The position numbers were made by a program, and so were the translations under genes. Below, one piece after another: positions 19,936 through 30,583 of a stretch of 57,779 nt of DNA (positions are counted from its first letter, which is position 1; every line of letters starts with the position of its first letter). The DNA is from Candidatus Desulfaltia bathyphila (GTDB lineage Bacteria > Desulfobacterota > Desulfobacteria > Desulfobacterales > ETH-SRB1): contig JACNLL010000026.1 of assembly GCA_014381545.1 (NCBI GenBank), positions 1-57,779 on the forward strand, read 5' to 3'. The notes beneath the pieces are model-generated. The model was not told the DNA's origin and made no database searches. It saw only the letters and a program-made list of their open reading frames with translations.

Positions 19936-20674
19936 TCGCATCCTTTATTCTCTCGATTGCCAGAACTGCATCGCCCCCGGCATCAAACGGCGCCTGCTCA
20001 TTGATATCTGCCTGTATCAGTTTATCATCATACGGAATTGCGCCGATTACAGGAATTCCGAGTCTGTCCAGTTTTGCGCTGATTGCGTCAATATCGCGTT
20101 CGCTCGCTCTATTGATTACGGCAGCCAGTCTTCCGATTCCGATCTTTTTACTTAATTTCTGTATCCGTGCCGCTGTTTCGATTGATCTGGTTCCGGGCTC
20201 GACCACCACAATCATCAGATCAACCCCGCTAGCGGTTCCGCGCCCGAGATGCTCAATGCCGGCTTCCATATCAAGGATCACAATACTCTGTTCCCGAAGC
20301 AGCACATGACGCAGCAGCGCACGCAGCAACGAGGATGCAGGGCACATACATCCTGATCCTCCTTTGTCAATGGTTCCCATTGTGAGCATGGAAACACCAT
20401 GCTCGGTCACGCCAAATCGACAAGCGATGTCATCCACCTTCGGGTTCAGTTTGAAGATACCTCCTGTGTCTGTGCCTGCTCGTTCTTCGATTAGTTTTTT
20501 GTGTTCTGTGAGCGGAGCAGGTGGGTTTTTGATACCGATGGCAGATGCCAGGTTCATATCAGGATCGGCATCGATTGCAAGAACTGCAAAGCCGTCTGCT
20601 GCGAAGATGCGGGCGAGCGTGCCTGCAAGTGTGGTCTTGCCGACGCCGCCTTTGCCTGTGATTGCGATTTTCAT
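19874..20674 (-). CDS. cooC: CooC/AcsF-like nickel-insertion ATPase for CODH maturation
   Basis: MKIAITGKGGVGKTTLAGTLA P-loop, AIDADPDMNLASAIG, CMCPA cysteine motif, ILDMEAGIEHLGRGT. Confidence 0.88.
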   Translation of the reverse strand: MKIAITGKGGVGKTTLAGTLARIFAADGFAVLAIDADPDMNLASAIGIKNPPAPLTEHKKLIEERAGTDTGGIFKLNPKVDDIACRFGVTEHGVSMLTMGTIDKGGSGCMCPASSLLRALLRHVLLREQSIVILDMEAGIEHLGRGTASGVDLMIVVVEPGTRSIETAARIQKLSKKIGIGRLAAVINRASERDIDAISAKLDRLGIPVIGAIPYDDKLIQADINEQAPFDAGGDAVLAIERIKDAITRIHNLYATAYLQPFPRIL

Positions 20675-20727
20675 TGTTGCTCCTTTGGGATGTTAGAGAC
20701 TCGCTTTTTTGTGAGCTAAAAGCTGTC

Positions 20728-20760
20728 GAAGATTCCCTGTAGCTTGCTACAGGGTTCTTC
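20728..20760. repeat. Hairpin-forming inverted repeat upstream of the CooC-like gene
   Basis: GAAGATTCCCTGTAG cttg CTACAGGGTTCTTC. Confidence 0.75.
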
Positions 20761-20831
20761 AATTGTGTGTCAAGAGAAAAAGCAACGAGTAACCAGCAAC
20801 GAGTAATATAAAAAAAATGAATAATTTATAC

Positions 20832-20861
20832 TTGACTAAATGAAAGATACCATATTATAAA
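20832..20861 (+). promoter_or_regulatory. Candidate sigma70-type promoter for fhs and the downstream cluster
   Basis: TTGACT - 18 bp - TATAAA upstream of fhs ATG at 20919. Confidence 0.4.
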
Positions 20862-20918
20862 GATTTTAAATAAATATGATTCAGTAAATTATTGGAATAC
20901 AGAAAAAAGGAGGGAATT

Positions 20919-22682
20919 ATGGTTCTCGATCCAACCAAATATAAAGACTGGGAAATTGCCGAATATGCTGAAAAGAATATGAAAACGGTTTATCAATTGG
21001 GAGAGGAGCTTGGGTTGGAGAAAGATGAACTCCTTCCACATGGACATTATGTGGCAAAAGTCGATTTTGCAAAAGTTTTAAAACGCCTGAAAGATAAACC
21101 GGACGGTAAATATATTGATGTCACCGCCATTACTCCCACTCCGCTTGGAGAAGGCAAAAGCACTTCTGCCATGGGATTGGTGCCCGGGCTTGGCAAGCGT
21201 GGAAAACGGGTTATCGGCGCTATCCGTCAACCTTCCGGCGGTCCGACTATGAATATAAAGGGGAGCGCCGCAGGCGGCGGCCTGGCCCAGTGTATCCCTC
21301 TTACCCCGTTTTCATTAGGGCTTACAGGCGATATTAATGCCATTATGAATGCGCATAATCTGGCCATGGTAGCTTTGACAGCCAGAATGCAGCATGAAAA
21401 CAACTATTCTGATGAGATACTGGCGAAAAAGAATCTGAAACGGCTCGATATTAATCCCAAAAATGTGGAAATGGGGTGGATTATCGATTTTTGCGCTCAA
21501 TCGCTTCGGAATATTATCATAGGTCTTGGCGGAAAGATGGACGGTTTCCCCATGCAGTCTAAATTCGGGATTGCCGTAAGCTCGGAGATTATGGCTATTC
21601 TGGCGGTTGCTACCGACCTGAAAGATATGCGTGAACGGATGGGAAAGATCGTGGTTGCCTATAATAAAAAAGGCGATCCTGTTACTACAGCAGACCTTGA
21701 GGTTGACGGCGCCATGACTGCATGGATGGTGGAAGCGCTCAACCCGAATCTCCTCCAGACTTTAGAAGGGCAGCCGGTCTTTGTGCACGCAGGGCCGTTT
21801 GCAAATATCGCAATAGGCCAGTCATCTATTATAGCGGACAGGGTTGGATTAAAACTTGCAGACTACAATGTTACGGAAAGTGGTTTTGGAGCTGACATCG
21901 GGTTTGAAAAATTCTGGAACTTAAAGTGTCGTTTTAGTGGTTTGAAACCGCATTGCGCTGTAGTAGTGGCAACTATTCGCGCATTAAAATGTCATGGTGG
22001 CGGGCCTCCTCTGCCTCCGGGGAAACCAATGGATCCGGCTTATCTTGAAGAGCATGTGGACTGGGTGGAAAATGGTTGCGAAAATTTAACTCACCATATC
22101 CGAACCGTTAAAAAGGCGGGAATCAACCCTGTGGTCTGCATCAATTCCTTCTATACCGATACCAAAGATGAAATAGCAGCGGTTCGCAGGTCGGCAGAAG
22201 CCGCGGGCGCCCGCGTTGCCGTTTCCGAACATTGGCTTAAAGGTGGTGACGGGGCTCTAGAATTTGCCGATGCGGTTATCGATGCGTGTGAGGAGGAAAA
22301 TGACTTTCACTTTCTTTATGATCTTGAGACTCCATTGCGCAAGAAGATTGAATTGATTGCTAAAGAGGTATATGGCGCGGACGGTGTAAGTTATACCCAG
22401 GAAGCCGAAGCCAAGGCAAAGAGAATTGAACAGGATCCGGAACTGGCAAAATTGGGTACATGTATGGTCAAAACCCATCTAAGTCTTTCTCACGATCCGG
22501 TTAAAAAAGGTGTGCCGAAAGACTGGACACTCCCTGTTCGGGATATCTTGACGTATAAAGGGGCGGGATTCGTGGTGCCCGTGGCAGGGGCAATCAGCCT
22601 GATGCCGGGAACGGCTTCTGATCCGGCCTATCGGCGTATTGATGTTGATGTGGAGACCGGAAAAGTAAAGGGGTTGTTTTAA
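20919..22682 (+). CDS. fhs: Formate--tetrahydrofolate ligase
   Basis: [48 protein letters not shown]-type motif; GGAGG before ATG. Confidence 0.96.
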   Translation: MVLDPTKYKDWEIAEYAEKNMKTVYQLGEELGLEKDELLPHGHYVAKVDFAKVLKRLKDKPDGKYIDVTAITPTPLGEGKSTSAMGLVPGLGKRGKRVIGAIRQPSGGPTMNIKGSAAGGGLAQCIPLTPFSLGLTGDINAIMNAHNLAMVALTARMQHENNYSDEILAKKNLKRLDINPKNVEMGWIIDFCAQSLRNIIIGLGGKMDGFPMQSKFGIAVSSEIMAILAVATDLKDMRERMGKIVVAYNKKGDPVTTADLEVDGAMTAWMVEALNPNLLQTLEGQPVFVHAGPFANIAIGQSSIIADRVGLKLADYNVTESGFGADIGFEKFWNLKCRFSGLKPHCAVVVATIRALKCHGGGPPLPPGKPMDPAYLEEHVDWVENGCENLTHHIRTVKKAGINPVVCINSFYTDTKDEIAAVRRSAEAAGARVAVSEHWLKGGDGALEFADAVIDACEEENDFHFLYDLETPLRKKIELIAKEVYGADGVSYTQEAEAKAKRIEQDPELAKLGTCMVKTHLSLSHDPVKKGVPKDWTLPVRDILTYKGAGFVVPVAGAISLMPGTASDPAYRRIDVDVETGKVKGLF

Positions 22683-22695
22683 GGAAATTAAGATA

Positions 22696-23574
22696 ATGTC
22701 TGCAAAGATTATCAGCGGCACTGAAATCGCCAAACAGATACGGGAAGAACTGAAAAAAGAGATAGTGGAATTAAAGGAAAGACACGGTGTAACTCCGGGG
22801 TTGGCCACAGTTCTTGTGGGTGACGATCCAGCCTCCAAGGTATATGTGGGCCAAAAGGAGAAGTCGTGTAGCAATTTGGGGATATATTCGGAAAGAATCG
22901 ATTTGTCTGGAAATATCTCGGAGGAAAAGCTTCTCTTGCTAATTGAGAAATTGAACAAGGATTCACGGATTCACGGGATATTGGTTCAGCTCCCTCTTCC
23001 TAAACAGATTAATGAATCCCGCGTTATATGTGCCATTGATCCCGCTAAAGATGTGGATGGTTTCCATCCGGTAAATATAGGAAAGATGGTGATCGGGGAA
23101 AAGTGTTTTCTCCCCTGTACCCCTCATGGGATACTGGAGCTTCTGGCCCGTTCCGGTGTGCAAACAGAAGGCGCCGAGGTCGTAGTTGTGGGCAGGAGCA
23201 ACATTGTTGGGAAACCTGTCCTTAATCTGATGCTCCAAAAACGACCAGCAGGCAATGCAACGGTAACGTTGTGCCATACAAAAACAAAAGACTTGGCCTT
23301 CCACACAAAGCGAGCAGACATCCTGATAGTAGCTACCGGTTATCCCAAGACAGTTACAGGGGACATGGTAAAAGAGGGGGTTGTGGTTATCGATGTGGGG
23401 GTAAATCGGATAGGAAAGACTCCGGAAGGCAAAGCAATTTTAGTAGGCGACGTAGACTTTGAAAGTGTAAAAGAAAAAGCCGCCGCCATTACGCCGGTAC
23501 CCGGCGGCGTCGGCCCCATGACCATCGTCATGCTGATGAAGAATACGATACAAGCGGCCAAAAATACAATATAA
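22696..23574 (+). CDS. folD: Bifunctional methylene-THF dehydrogenase / methenyl-THF cyclohydrolase
   Basis: GLATVLVGDDPASKVYVGQKEKSC, GILVQLPLP, DVDGFHPVNIG, VVGRSNIVGKPV, TPVPGGVGPMT. Confidence 0.96.
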   Translation: MSAKIISGTEIAKQIREELKKEIVELKERHGVTPGLATVLVGDDPASKVYVGQKEKSCSNLGIYSERIDLSGNISEEKLLLLIEKLNKDSRIHGILVQLPLPKQINESRVICAIDPAKDVDGFHPVNIGKMVIGEKCFLPCTPHGILELLARSGVQTEGAEVVVVGRSNIVGKPVLNLMLQKRPAGNATVTLCHTKTKDLAFHTKRADILIVATGYPKTVTGDMVKEGVVVIDVGVNRIGKTPEGKAILVGDVDFESVKEKAAAITPVPGGVGPMTIVMLMKNTIQAAKNTI

Positions 23575-23590
23575 GCTAATGAAAAATTAA

Positions 23591-23661
23591 ACCGCGAAGG
23601 GGCACGAAGGTTAGGAAGAGTGCTTTTATAATTTCTTTGTGTTCTTCGTGCTCTTCGTGGT
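23591..23661. repeat. Intergenic inverted repeat between folD and cooS
   Basis: ACCGCGAAGGGGCACGAAGG ... TTCTTCGTGCTCTTCGTGGT. Confidence 0.75.
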
Positions 23662-23738
23662 GAAAAACATGATAAAAAAGCTCCGATTATGACTGTTCAA
23701 AACCTAAGCAGCTATGAGCTAATCTTGGAGGATTGATT

Positions 23739-25697
23739 ATGGGATCAAGAAGATCTCCTGTTGGCGTGGCGCCCCGTTGCCTCGGTATTGATTGTGAGGG
23801 AAGCACCTGTGTTGCAAAGCAGGCCGAGGGCAAGGGGGTTGTTACCTACATCCAACGGATGAACAAAAGCGCTATTGAGCCTTGTCTTTTCGGTCAGGGG
23901 GGCACATGTTGTCGTAATTGCTCCTTTGGCCCGTGCATGATGATCGAAGATGTTCCGGAATCGATCGGGATCTGCGGGGCTACTCCTGCTACAGTGGCAG
24001 CGCGTAATTTTTGTCGTATGGTTGCTGCAGGGGCGTCTGCACACATGGATCACGCCCTTGAGACAGCAATGGCATTTCTGGCCGCGGCAAAAGGAGAATC
24101 CGAGTATAAAATCAAGGATGAAAAGAAGCTTCGTGCGCTGGCAGAGGTCTTTGAAATAAAGACAAAAGACCGGAACACAAAGGATATTGCTATTGAGCTG
24201 GGTGAAAAGGCATTAGCTGAATTCGGGAAGCAAGAAGGAGGCCTGTACTGCATACGTCGTGCACCTGAAAAGCGGCAAGAAGTATGGAAAAAAATCGGTG
24301 TTGCCCCGCGTGGTATACAGCGGGAAGTGGTAGAAATCATGCATCGGACCCATATGGGGACCGACCAGGATTATCGCAACCTGCTTCTTCAGGCCACCAG
24401 GTGTGCACTGGCAGACGGTTGGGGCGCATCCATGATATCTACCGAACTTCAGGACATCATGTTCGGAACTCCGGTTCCGACTCGGGCGGTGGTCAACCTT
24501 GGTGTTCTTTCCAAAGACGAGGTCAACGTGGTTGTACACGGTCATGAACCGATCCTGTCTGAAGCCATGGTGTTGGTTGCTGAGGATCCGGAGATGATAG
24601 AGGCAGCCAAAAAGGTGGGAGCAAAAGGGATCAATCTGGTCGGTGTCTGCTGTACCGGAAATGAGATCCTCATGCGTCACGGAATCCCTGTTGCAGGGAG
24701 CTTTATCCAGCAGGAGATCGTGCTTGCAACAGGCGCTGTAGAGGTAATGGTAGTAGATGTTCAATGCGTCATGCAGTCTCTTCCTGCTGTGGCCGGGTGT
24801 TTCCATACTGAGATGATTACCACGTCTGACCGGGCAAAAATTCCTGGCGCAAAACATATAGAGGTACATCATCACAATGCATCGGAAGCAGCCAGGCAGA
24901 TAGTCCAACGCGCTATTGACAGGTATCCGCAGCGAGGGGAGATCAATATCCCACACAATAAGATGGATGTGGTGGTCGGCTTCAGTCATGAGACAATCAA
25001 TCATATATTGGGTGGCGCCTTCCGTGCGTCGTACCGTCCCTTGAATGACAATATCATCAATGGTCGTATCCGGGGGGTCGGAGCAGTTGTAGGATGTGAC
25101 AGCGTGCGCGTACGTTCCGGGCACGTGCATACCACTGTGGTAAAAGAGTTGATAGCCAACAATGTCCTGGTTCTTGTCACAGGCTGTGCTGCTACTGCAT
25201 GTGGACGTGCAGGACTTTTAACGCCTGAGGCTGCAGAGCTGGCAGGGCCGGGCTTGAGAGAGGTATGTGAGACCGTGGGTATGCCCCCGGTATTGCACAT
25301 GGGATCATGTGTGGACAACAGCCGGATCCTGATCGCTGCGACAGAGATTGTCCGTGAGGGGGGGCTTGGCGACGATATTTACCAGGTGCCTGCGGCCGGT
25401 TGTGCGCCGGAGTGGATGAGTGAAAAGGCGATATCTATTGGACATTATTTTGTTGCAAGTGGCGTTTTTGTTGTATTTGGTCGCACCTTTCCAACAACTG
25501 GAAGCAAGGTTGTGACCGATTTTCTGTTCAGTGAAATGGAAGAGCTGTACGGCGGAATGTGGGCGGTTGAATCCGATCCAATAAAGATGGCGCAACTGAT
25601 GATCGAGCGTATAGAGAAAGGGCGAGATGCCCTCGGTATCCAGGAGAAGAAGAAAAGAGTCCTCTATGACATGGCCATGAGGCGTGAGCTGGAATAA
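23739..25697 (+). CDS. cooS: Carbon monoxide dehydrogenase catalytic subunit
   Basis: CLFGQGGTCCRNCSFGPC cluster motif, ARNFCRMVAAGASAHMDHA, GVCCTGNEILMRHG, VTGCAATACGRAGLL, HMGSCVDNSR. Confidence 0.95.
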   Translation: MGSRRSPVGVAPRCLGIDCEGSTCVAKQAEGKGVVTYIQRMNKSAIEPCLFGQGGTCCRNCSFGPCMMIEDVPESIGICGATPATVAARNFCRMVAAGASAHMDHALETAMAFLAAAKGESEYKIKDEKKLRALAEVFEIKTKDRNTKDIAIELGEKALAEFGKQEGGLYCIRRAPEKRQEVWKKIGVAPRGIQREVVEIMHRTHMGTDQDYRNLLLQATRCALADGWGASMISTELQDIMFGTPVPTRAVVNLGVLSKDEVNVVVHGHEPILSEAMVLVAEDPEMIEAAKKVGAKGINLVGVCCTGNEILMRHGIPVAGSFIQQEIVLATGAVEVMVVDVQCVMQSLPAVAGCFHTEMITTSDRAKIPGAKHIEVHHHNASEAARQIVQRAIDRYPQRGEINIPHNKMDVVVGFSHETINHILGGAFRASYRPLNDNIINGRIRGVGAVVGCDSVRVRSGHVHTTVVKELIANNVLVLVTGCAATACGRAGLLTPEAAELAGPGLREVCETVGMPPVLHMGSCVDNSRILIAATEIVREGGLGDDIYQVPAAGCAPEWMSEKAISIGHYFVASGVFVVFGRTFPTTGSKVVTDFLFSEMEELYGGMWAVESDPIKMAQLMIERIEKGRDALGIQEKKKRVLYDMAMRRELE

Positions 25698-25717
25698 GTG
25701 GCTAAATAGTTACAAAT

Positions 25718-28700
25718 ATGAAAGAAAGTAAAACGACAAAAAAAGGTTCCGTACTCGTTGTGGGCGGCGGGGTGGCCGGCGTTCAGGCGGCGCTCGACCT
25801 TGCCGATCTGGGTTACTATGTCTACCTTGTCGAAAAATCAGCTTCGATCGGCGGGGCTATGGCCCGGCTCGACAAGACCTTTCCCACAAATGACTGTTCC
25901 ATTTGTATCCTGGCGCCCAAGCTGGTTGAGGCCGGCAGGTCACCGAACATAAAGATTATAACAAAAGCGACTCTGGCATCCGTGGACGGAGAGGCGGGCA
26001 ACTTCACTGCCGAAGTTCACTGTGAGCCCCGATACATCAACGAAGAACTGTGTACTGCCTGCGGCATGTGCACCATGTACTGTCCCATAGTTATTCCTGA
26101 CGCTTACAATGAGGGCTTTACCGTAACAAAAAATCCTCATATGGACTATCCTCAGGCTGTTCCTGCGAGTTTCTATATCGATCCAAAGGAGTGCCTTTTT
26201 GTCAACAATCAGACCTGCCGGATATGCGTATCTACCTGTCAGGCCCAGGCGATCGACCTTGATGCAAAGGAGGAGACGCTTGACTTAGCCGTAGGCGCTG
26301 TAATACTTGCCCCGGGTTTCGGCTCGCTGAGTGAAGATATACTGAGTCGTTTTGGTTACGGTTCCTACCCCAATGTACTTACCGGTTTCGAGTTTGAAAG
26401 GATGATGTGCGCTTCTGGTCCATCCAACGGGGAGATCCTTCGGCCATCAGATGGAAAGCATCCAAAACGTATTGCCATTTTACAGTGCGTCGGTTCAAGA
26501 GATGTAACGTGCGGCAACGGGTACTGTTCATCGGTTTGCTGTATGTATGCCGTAAAGGAGGCCACGGTCGTGAAAGAACATGACCCTGATCTTGAAATTG
26601 TTATCTTCTATATGGAGATGCGGACTCAAGGTAAGGGATTTGACGCTGCTCGCCAAAGGGCCGAAAAAGAGTATGGTCTTCGATTTGTCCGGGCAAGGGT
26701 TGCCGGTGTCCGGGAAAACGGCAAAAACTTAAGGATTCCTTATGTAAATGAGAAGGGAGAGCACATAGCCGAAGATTTTGATATGGTGATCCTGGCTCAG
26801 GGCCTTGAGTCACCCACTGATGCTGAACCACTGGCATCTGCCGCTGGAATCGATCTCAATCACTATGATTTTTGCAAGACGGGTAACTTTTCACCGCTTG
26901 AGACAACCAGGCCGGGGATTTTTGTAGCCGGTGCTTTCCAGGGCCCAAAGGATATCCCGGATAGTGTAACTCAGGCATGTGGCGCGGCCGCTCTTGCCGC
27001 AGAGCTCCTGCGGGATGTTCGTGGAACCAGTGCAGTGAAGAAAGAATATCCGGCTGAAATCGAGATAGAAGCAAAACCGCGGATCGGTGTGCTTGTCTGT
27101 CACTGCGGAATCAACATCGGTGGCGTGGTGGATGTGCCGGCAGTGAAGGAGTATGCCTCTACACTCGATAATGTAGTATTTTGTGATAGAAATCCGTATA
27201 GTTGCTCGCAGGATACGCAAGTTGCAATCAGAGAAAAGATCAAAGAATATAAATTGAACAGGATAGTGGTTGCTGCCTGTACCCCCCGTACTCATGAACC
27301 CCTATTCCAGGAAACCCTGAGAGATGCAGGCTTGAACCGTTCTTTATTTGAAATGGTTAATATAAGGGATCAGTGTTCATGGGTGCATATGCATGAACCG
27401 GCAGAAGCAACGGCCAAGGCTAAAGAGCTTGTAAGGATGGCAGTGGCAAAGGCAAACCTCCTTAAGCCCCTTGTTGAACAGACCGTTCCGGTTATCCCAA
27501 AGGCACTTGTTGTCGGTGGGGGTGTCTCCGGTATGACCGCAGCTTTGAGTATTGCGGAGCAGGGGTTTGAGTGTTTTCTTGTAGAAAAAGCCGATCGACT
27601 TGGCGGAAATCTCGACAATCTTGTTTTTACCCTTTCCGGGGACGATCCGCATGCACTTCTCGAGCAACTCAAAAAGAAGATAGAGCAAGAACCACTTATA
27701 CATGCCTATACTAATTCAACTGTTGAAAACATATCCGGGTATGTGGGGAATTTTACCACGTCAATCAACTCCGGCTCTAAAACTGAGACTGTGGAACATG
27801 GCGTTATAATTATAGCCACCGGCGGCAGGCCATATCAGCCTACACAATATCTTTATGGAAAATCAAAGCAAGTGCTCACACAGCTTGAATTGGAAAAGAT
27901 AATCTCTTCTGATGTTGAGGTAACAAAGATACAAGAAATCGTTATGATTCAATGCGTGGGATCACGTGGACAAGACCTTGCCTATTGCAGCAAGATATGC
28001 TGCATGCAGGCGGTTAAAAACGCCTTGAAGATACTGGAGTTAAATTCACGTGCCACTGTATATATTCTTTACAGGGACATGCGAACCTATGGGTTTGCGG
28101 AAGACTACTACAGAAAGGCCAGAGAAAAAGGTGTAATCTTCATCCACTATGAAAAGGATGCTCTCCCTGAAGTTACCGAAGAAGGCGGAAAGGTTAAGAT
28201 TGAATTTTTGGATCCCTTGCTTGATGAAAAGGTAGCCATTAAACCGGATTTGCTGGCATTGAGCGTAGGGATTGTGCCACATGATGTGGAACAACTGGCA
28301 AAGGATCTCAAGGTTCCTCTTACCGGCGATAAGTTTTTCCTGGAAGCTCATGCCAAGCTTCGCCCGGTAGAATTCTCTGTAAGCGGGGTCTACCTGTGTG
28401 GGCTGGCGCATTCCCCAAAACCTATCGATGAATCGATTGCACAGGCAAAGGCTGCGGCATCAAAAGCCGGCGCCTCGCTGGCAAAGGGATTTGTATCGGT
28501 GGAACCGATTGTCTCGGTAGTTAACACCGATGTCTGTATCGGCTGCGGCATCTGTGAGAGTCTCTGCCCATATAGTGCGATCAGGATAATCAGGGTGGGA
28601 AAAAGGAAAAAAGCCGAGACGATTTCAGCTTCATGCAAGGGGTGCGGTGTATGCGCCTCACATTGCCCAACATTTGCCATATCAATGGGGGGCTTCACTA

Positions 28701-28744
28701 ATGAAGAGATAATGGCCCAGATAAGGGCGTTTGGTGGAAATTAG
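25718..28744 (+). CDS. HdrA-like FAD/iron-sulfur protein with two FAD modules (1008 aa)
   Basis: Two GGGVxGxxAAL FAD motifs, [41 protein letters not shown], two C-terminal CxxCxxCxxxC ferredoxin motifs. Confidence 0.92.
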   Translation: MKESKTTKKGSVLVVGGGVAGVQAALDLADLGYYVYLVEKSASIGGAMARLDKTFPTNDCSICILAPKLVEAGRSPNIKIITKATLASVDGEAGNFTAEVHCEPRYINEELCTACGMCTMYCPIVIPDAYNEGFTVTKNPHMDYPQAVPASFYIDPKECLFVNNQTCRICVSTCQAQAIDLDAKEETLDLAVGAVILAPGFGSLSEDILSRFGYGSYPNVLTGFEFERMMCASGPSNGEILRPSDGKHPKRIAILQCVGSRDVTCGNGYCSSVCCMYAVKEATVVKEHDPDLEIVIFYMEMRTQGKGFDAARQRAEKEYGLRFVRARVAGVRENGKNLRIPYVNEKGEHIAEDFDMVILAQGLESPTDAEPLASAAGIDLNHYDFCKTGNFSPLETTRPGIFVAGAFQGPKDIPDSVTQACGAAALAAELLRDVRGTSAVKKEYPAEIEIEAKPRIGVLVCHCGINIGGVVDVPAVKEYASTLDNVVFCDRNPYSCSQDTQVAIREKIKEYKLNRIVVAACTPRTHEPLFQETLRDAGLNRSLFEMVNIRDQCSWVHMHEPAEATAKAKELVRMAVAKANLLKPLVEQTVPVIPKALVVGGGVSGMTAALSIAEQGFECFLVEKADRLGGNLDNLVFTLSGDDPHALLEQLKKKIEQEPLIHAYTNSTVENISGYVGNFTTSINSGSKTETVEHGVIIIATGGRPYQPTQYLYGKSKQVLTQLELEKIISSDVEVTKIQEIVMIQCVGSRGQDLAYCSKICCMQAVKNALKILELNSRATVYILYRDMRTYGFAEDYYRKAREKGVIFIHYEKDALPEVTEEGGKVKIEFLDPLLDEKVAIKPDLLALSVGIVPHDVEQLAKDLKVPLTGDKFFLEAHAKLRPVEFSVSGVYLCGLAHSPKPIDESIAQAKAAASKAGASLAKGFVSVEPIVSVVNTDVCIGCGICESLCPYSAIRIIRVGKRKKAETISASCKGCGVCASHCPTFAISMGGFTNEEIMAQIRAFGGN

Positions 28745-28755
28745 GAGATAAAACT

Positions 28756-29544
28756 ATGAAATCACAAGTTACGCTTACCACTCTTTACAAGATGAAGGAA
28801 AAAGGTGAAAAAATAGTTGCTCTTACAGCCTATGATTATCCATTTGCAAAGATAGTTAATGATTCAGGAGTACATATGATCCTTGTAGGGGATTCAGTAG
28901 GAATGGTGATTCAAGGAAAATCGAGCACCCTGCCGGTTACAATGGATGAAATGATATACCATACCTGCATTGTGTCAAAAGCCGCCGGAAATGCAATGAT
29001 TGTCGGTGACATGCCGTTTATGTCTTACCAGACAAGCATAGAAGATGCAATTGCCAATGCAGGACGTTTTCTTAAAGAAGCAGGCGCTGCTGCAGTCAAG
29101 CTGGAGGGAGGAAGAGCCGTCAGTGAAACAATAAAAGCAATTTCAGGAGCTGGAATTCCGGTACAGGCCCACATAGGCCTTACACCGCAATCTGTTCACC
29201 AGATGGGAGGCTACAGGGTTCAGCGCAATGAAGAACAGCTCATGGCAGATGCCCTTGAGATAGAATCCGCCGGAGCCTTTTCCGTTGTTTTAGAAGGTAT
29301 CCCATCCGAAATTTCAGAAAAGATAACTAAAGCGCTTGCCATACCGACAATAGGAATAGGAGCGGGTCCACATTGCGACGGGCAGATACTTGTGCTGCAC
29401 GACCTTTTAGGGTTAAATGACAGGCATCTGCCAAAATTCGTAAAGCAATACGCCAATCTGCTTGATGATGCAAAAACCGGAATAAAACAGTATATAGAGG
29501 AAGTGCAGGCAGGTAAATTTCCCGCCAAAAAGCATTGTTATTGA
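28756..29544 (+). CDS. panB: 3-methyl-2-oxobutanoate hydroxymethyltransferase
   Basis: [77 protein letters not shown]. Confidence 0.96.
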   Translation: MKSQVTLTTLYKMKEKGEKIVALTAYDYPFAKIVNDSGVHMILVGDSVGMVIQGKSSTLPVTMDEMIYHTCIVSKAAGNAMIVGDMPFMSYQTSIEDAIANAGRFLKEAGAAAVKLEGGRAVSETIKAISGAGIPVQAHIGLTPQSVHQMGGYRVQRNEEQLMADALEIESAGAFSVVLEGIPSEISEKITKALAIPTIGIGAGPHCDGQILVLHDLLGLNDRHLPKFVKQYANLLDDAKTGIKQYIEEVQAGKFPAKKHCY

Positions 29545-29547
29545 AAT

Positions 29548-30426
29548 ATGAAACCATCTTTTGCCATTATAGGATGCGGAAAGGTCGGCACTGCGCTGGG
29601 GAAATTTCTTGCAAAGGCCGGCTATAAACCAGCCGGGTTTGCCAGTAAAAGCCTTTCGTCTGCCGAGAGGGCTGCTGAAATCAGCGGTTCTGATAATTGC
29701 AGCCGGATTCCCTGGGAAATAACAAGAAAGGCGGATATCGTTTTTATAACAACACCTGACAGCGCTATAGCCGACACGTGCAACAGTATCTCCCTTCATT
29801 CCGGTTTCTGTAAAAATGGTGTGGTACTGCACTGCAGCGGAGCGCTCCCTTCAACCATTCTATCATCTGTAAAAGAGTGTGGCGCTTTTGCGGGGTCAAT
29901 GCATCCTCTCCAGACTTTTGCTTCAGTTGAGATTGAAAAAAATCCTTTTCAGGATATAATAATTTCCCTGGAAGGTGAAAAGGAAGCTGTCAGTATAGCA
30001 AGGAAAATCGCAACCGACCTTGGGGCAACCTGCTTTACAATACAAACAGAGGCCAAAACACTCTATCATGCTTCGGCAGTGGCAGCATCAAACTACCTTG
30101 TAACAGTGCTCGGCCTTTCCTTAAAGCTTATTGAAGCGGCAGGGATATCAGGCGCAGATGCTTTAAAAGCGCTAAAACCACTAATTGAAGGGACGCTTTC
30201 CAACATAGAAAAAGCCGGGATTGACAGAGCGCTTACCGGCCCCATTGTCAGAGGAGATATTGAAACCGTAAAAAAACATTTGGTCCAGATAGGTTTAAAA
30301 ACGCCCGACCTTCTCGACCTTTACAAGACACTGGGCTTTCATACAGTCGATATTGCAATGGCAGGAGGCGGTCTTTCAGAATCATCAGCTCAAAAGTTGA
30401 AAAAGATTACATCGCCTGATTCTTAA
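29548..30426 (+). CDS. Rossmann-like / DUF2520 domain protein (6PGDH-like fold)
   Basis: FAIIGCGKVGTALGKFLAKAGYK N-terminal Rossmann motif; FAGSMHPLQTFA; YHASAVAASNYLVTV. Confidence 0.83.
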   Translation: MKPSFAIIGCGKVGTALGKFLAKAGYKPAGFASKSLSSAERAAEISGSDNCSRIPWEITRKADIVFITTPDSAIADTCNSISLHSGFCKNGVVLHCSGALPSTILSSVKECGAFAGSMHPLQTFASVEIEKNPFQDIIISLEGEKEAVSIARKIATDLGATCFTIQTEAKTLYHASAVAASNYLVTVLGLSLKLIEAAGISGADALKALKPLIEGTLSNIEKAGIDRALTGPIVRGDIETVKKHLVQIGLKTPDLLDLYKTLGFHTVDIAMAGGGLSESSAQKLKKITSPDS

Positions 30427-30452
30427 TGAACTTAGTTCGCTTCGCTCACAAA

Positions 30453-30567
30453 TTAGTCGAGTGGTCGAATAGTCGAGTGGAGAAATAGTCGAGCAGGAAT
30501 TAGTCAACCACTTGACCACTCGACCAATCAGCTACTCGACGACTCGACTATTTAACTACTCGACTAA
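30453..30567. repeat. Intergenic inverted repeat of AGTCGAGTGG units between the DUF2520 gene and mvhD
   Basis: TTAGTCGAGTGGTCGAATAGTCGAGT ... ACTCGACTATTTAACTACTCGACTAA. Confidence 0.85.
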
Positions 30568-30583
30568 AGTCAAGGAAAATAAA

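Noticed and set aside
24213-25130. 305-aa minus-strand ORF inside cooS
   Set aside because: Antisense to a strongly recognised CODH gene; composition looks like a shadow ORF and no motif is evident.
30512-30583. Upstream extension of the MvhD ORF
   Set aside because: These codons are repeat sequence; the ATG at 30584 begins the recognisable MSQDLFKPKILGFLCNWCC protein.
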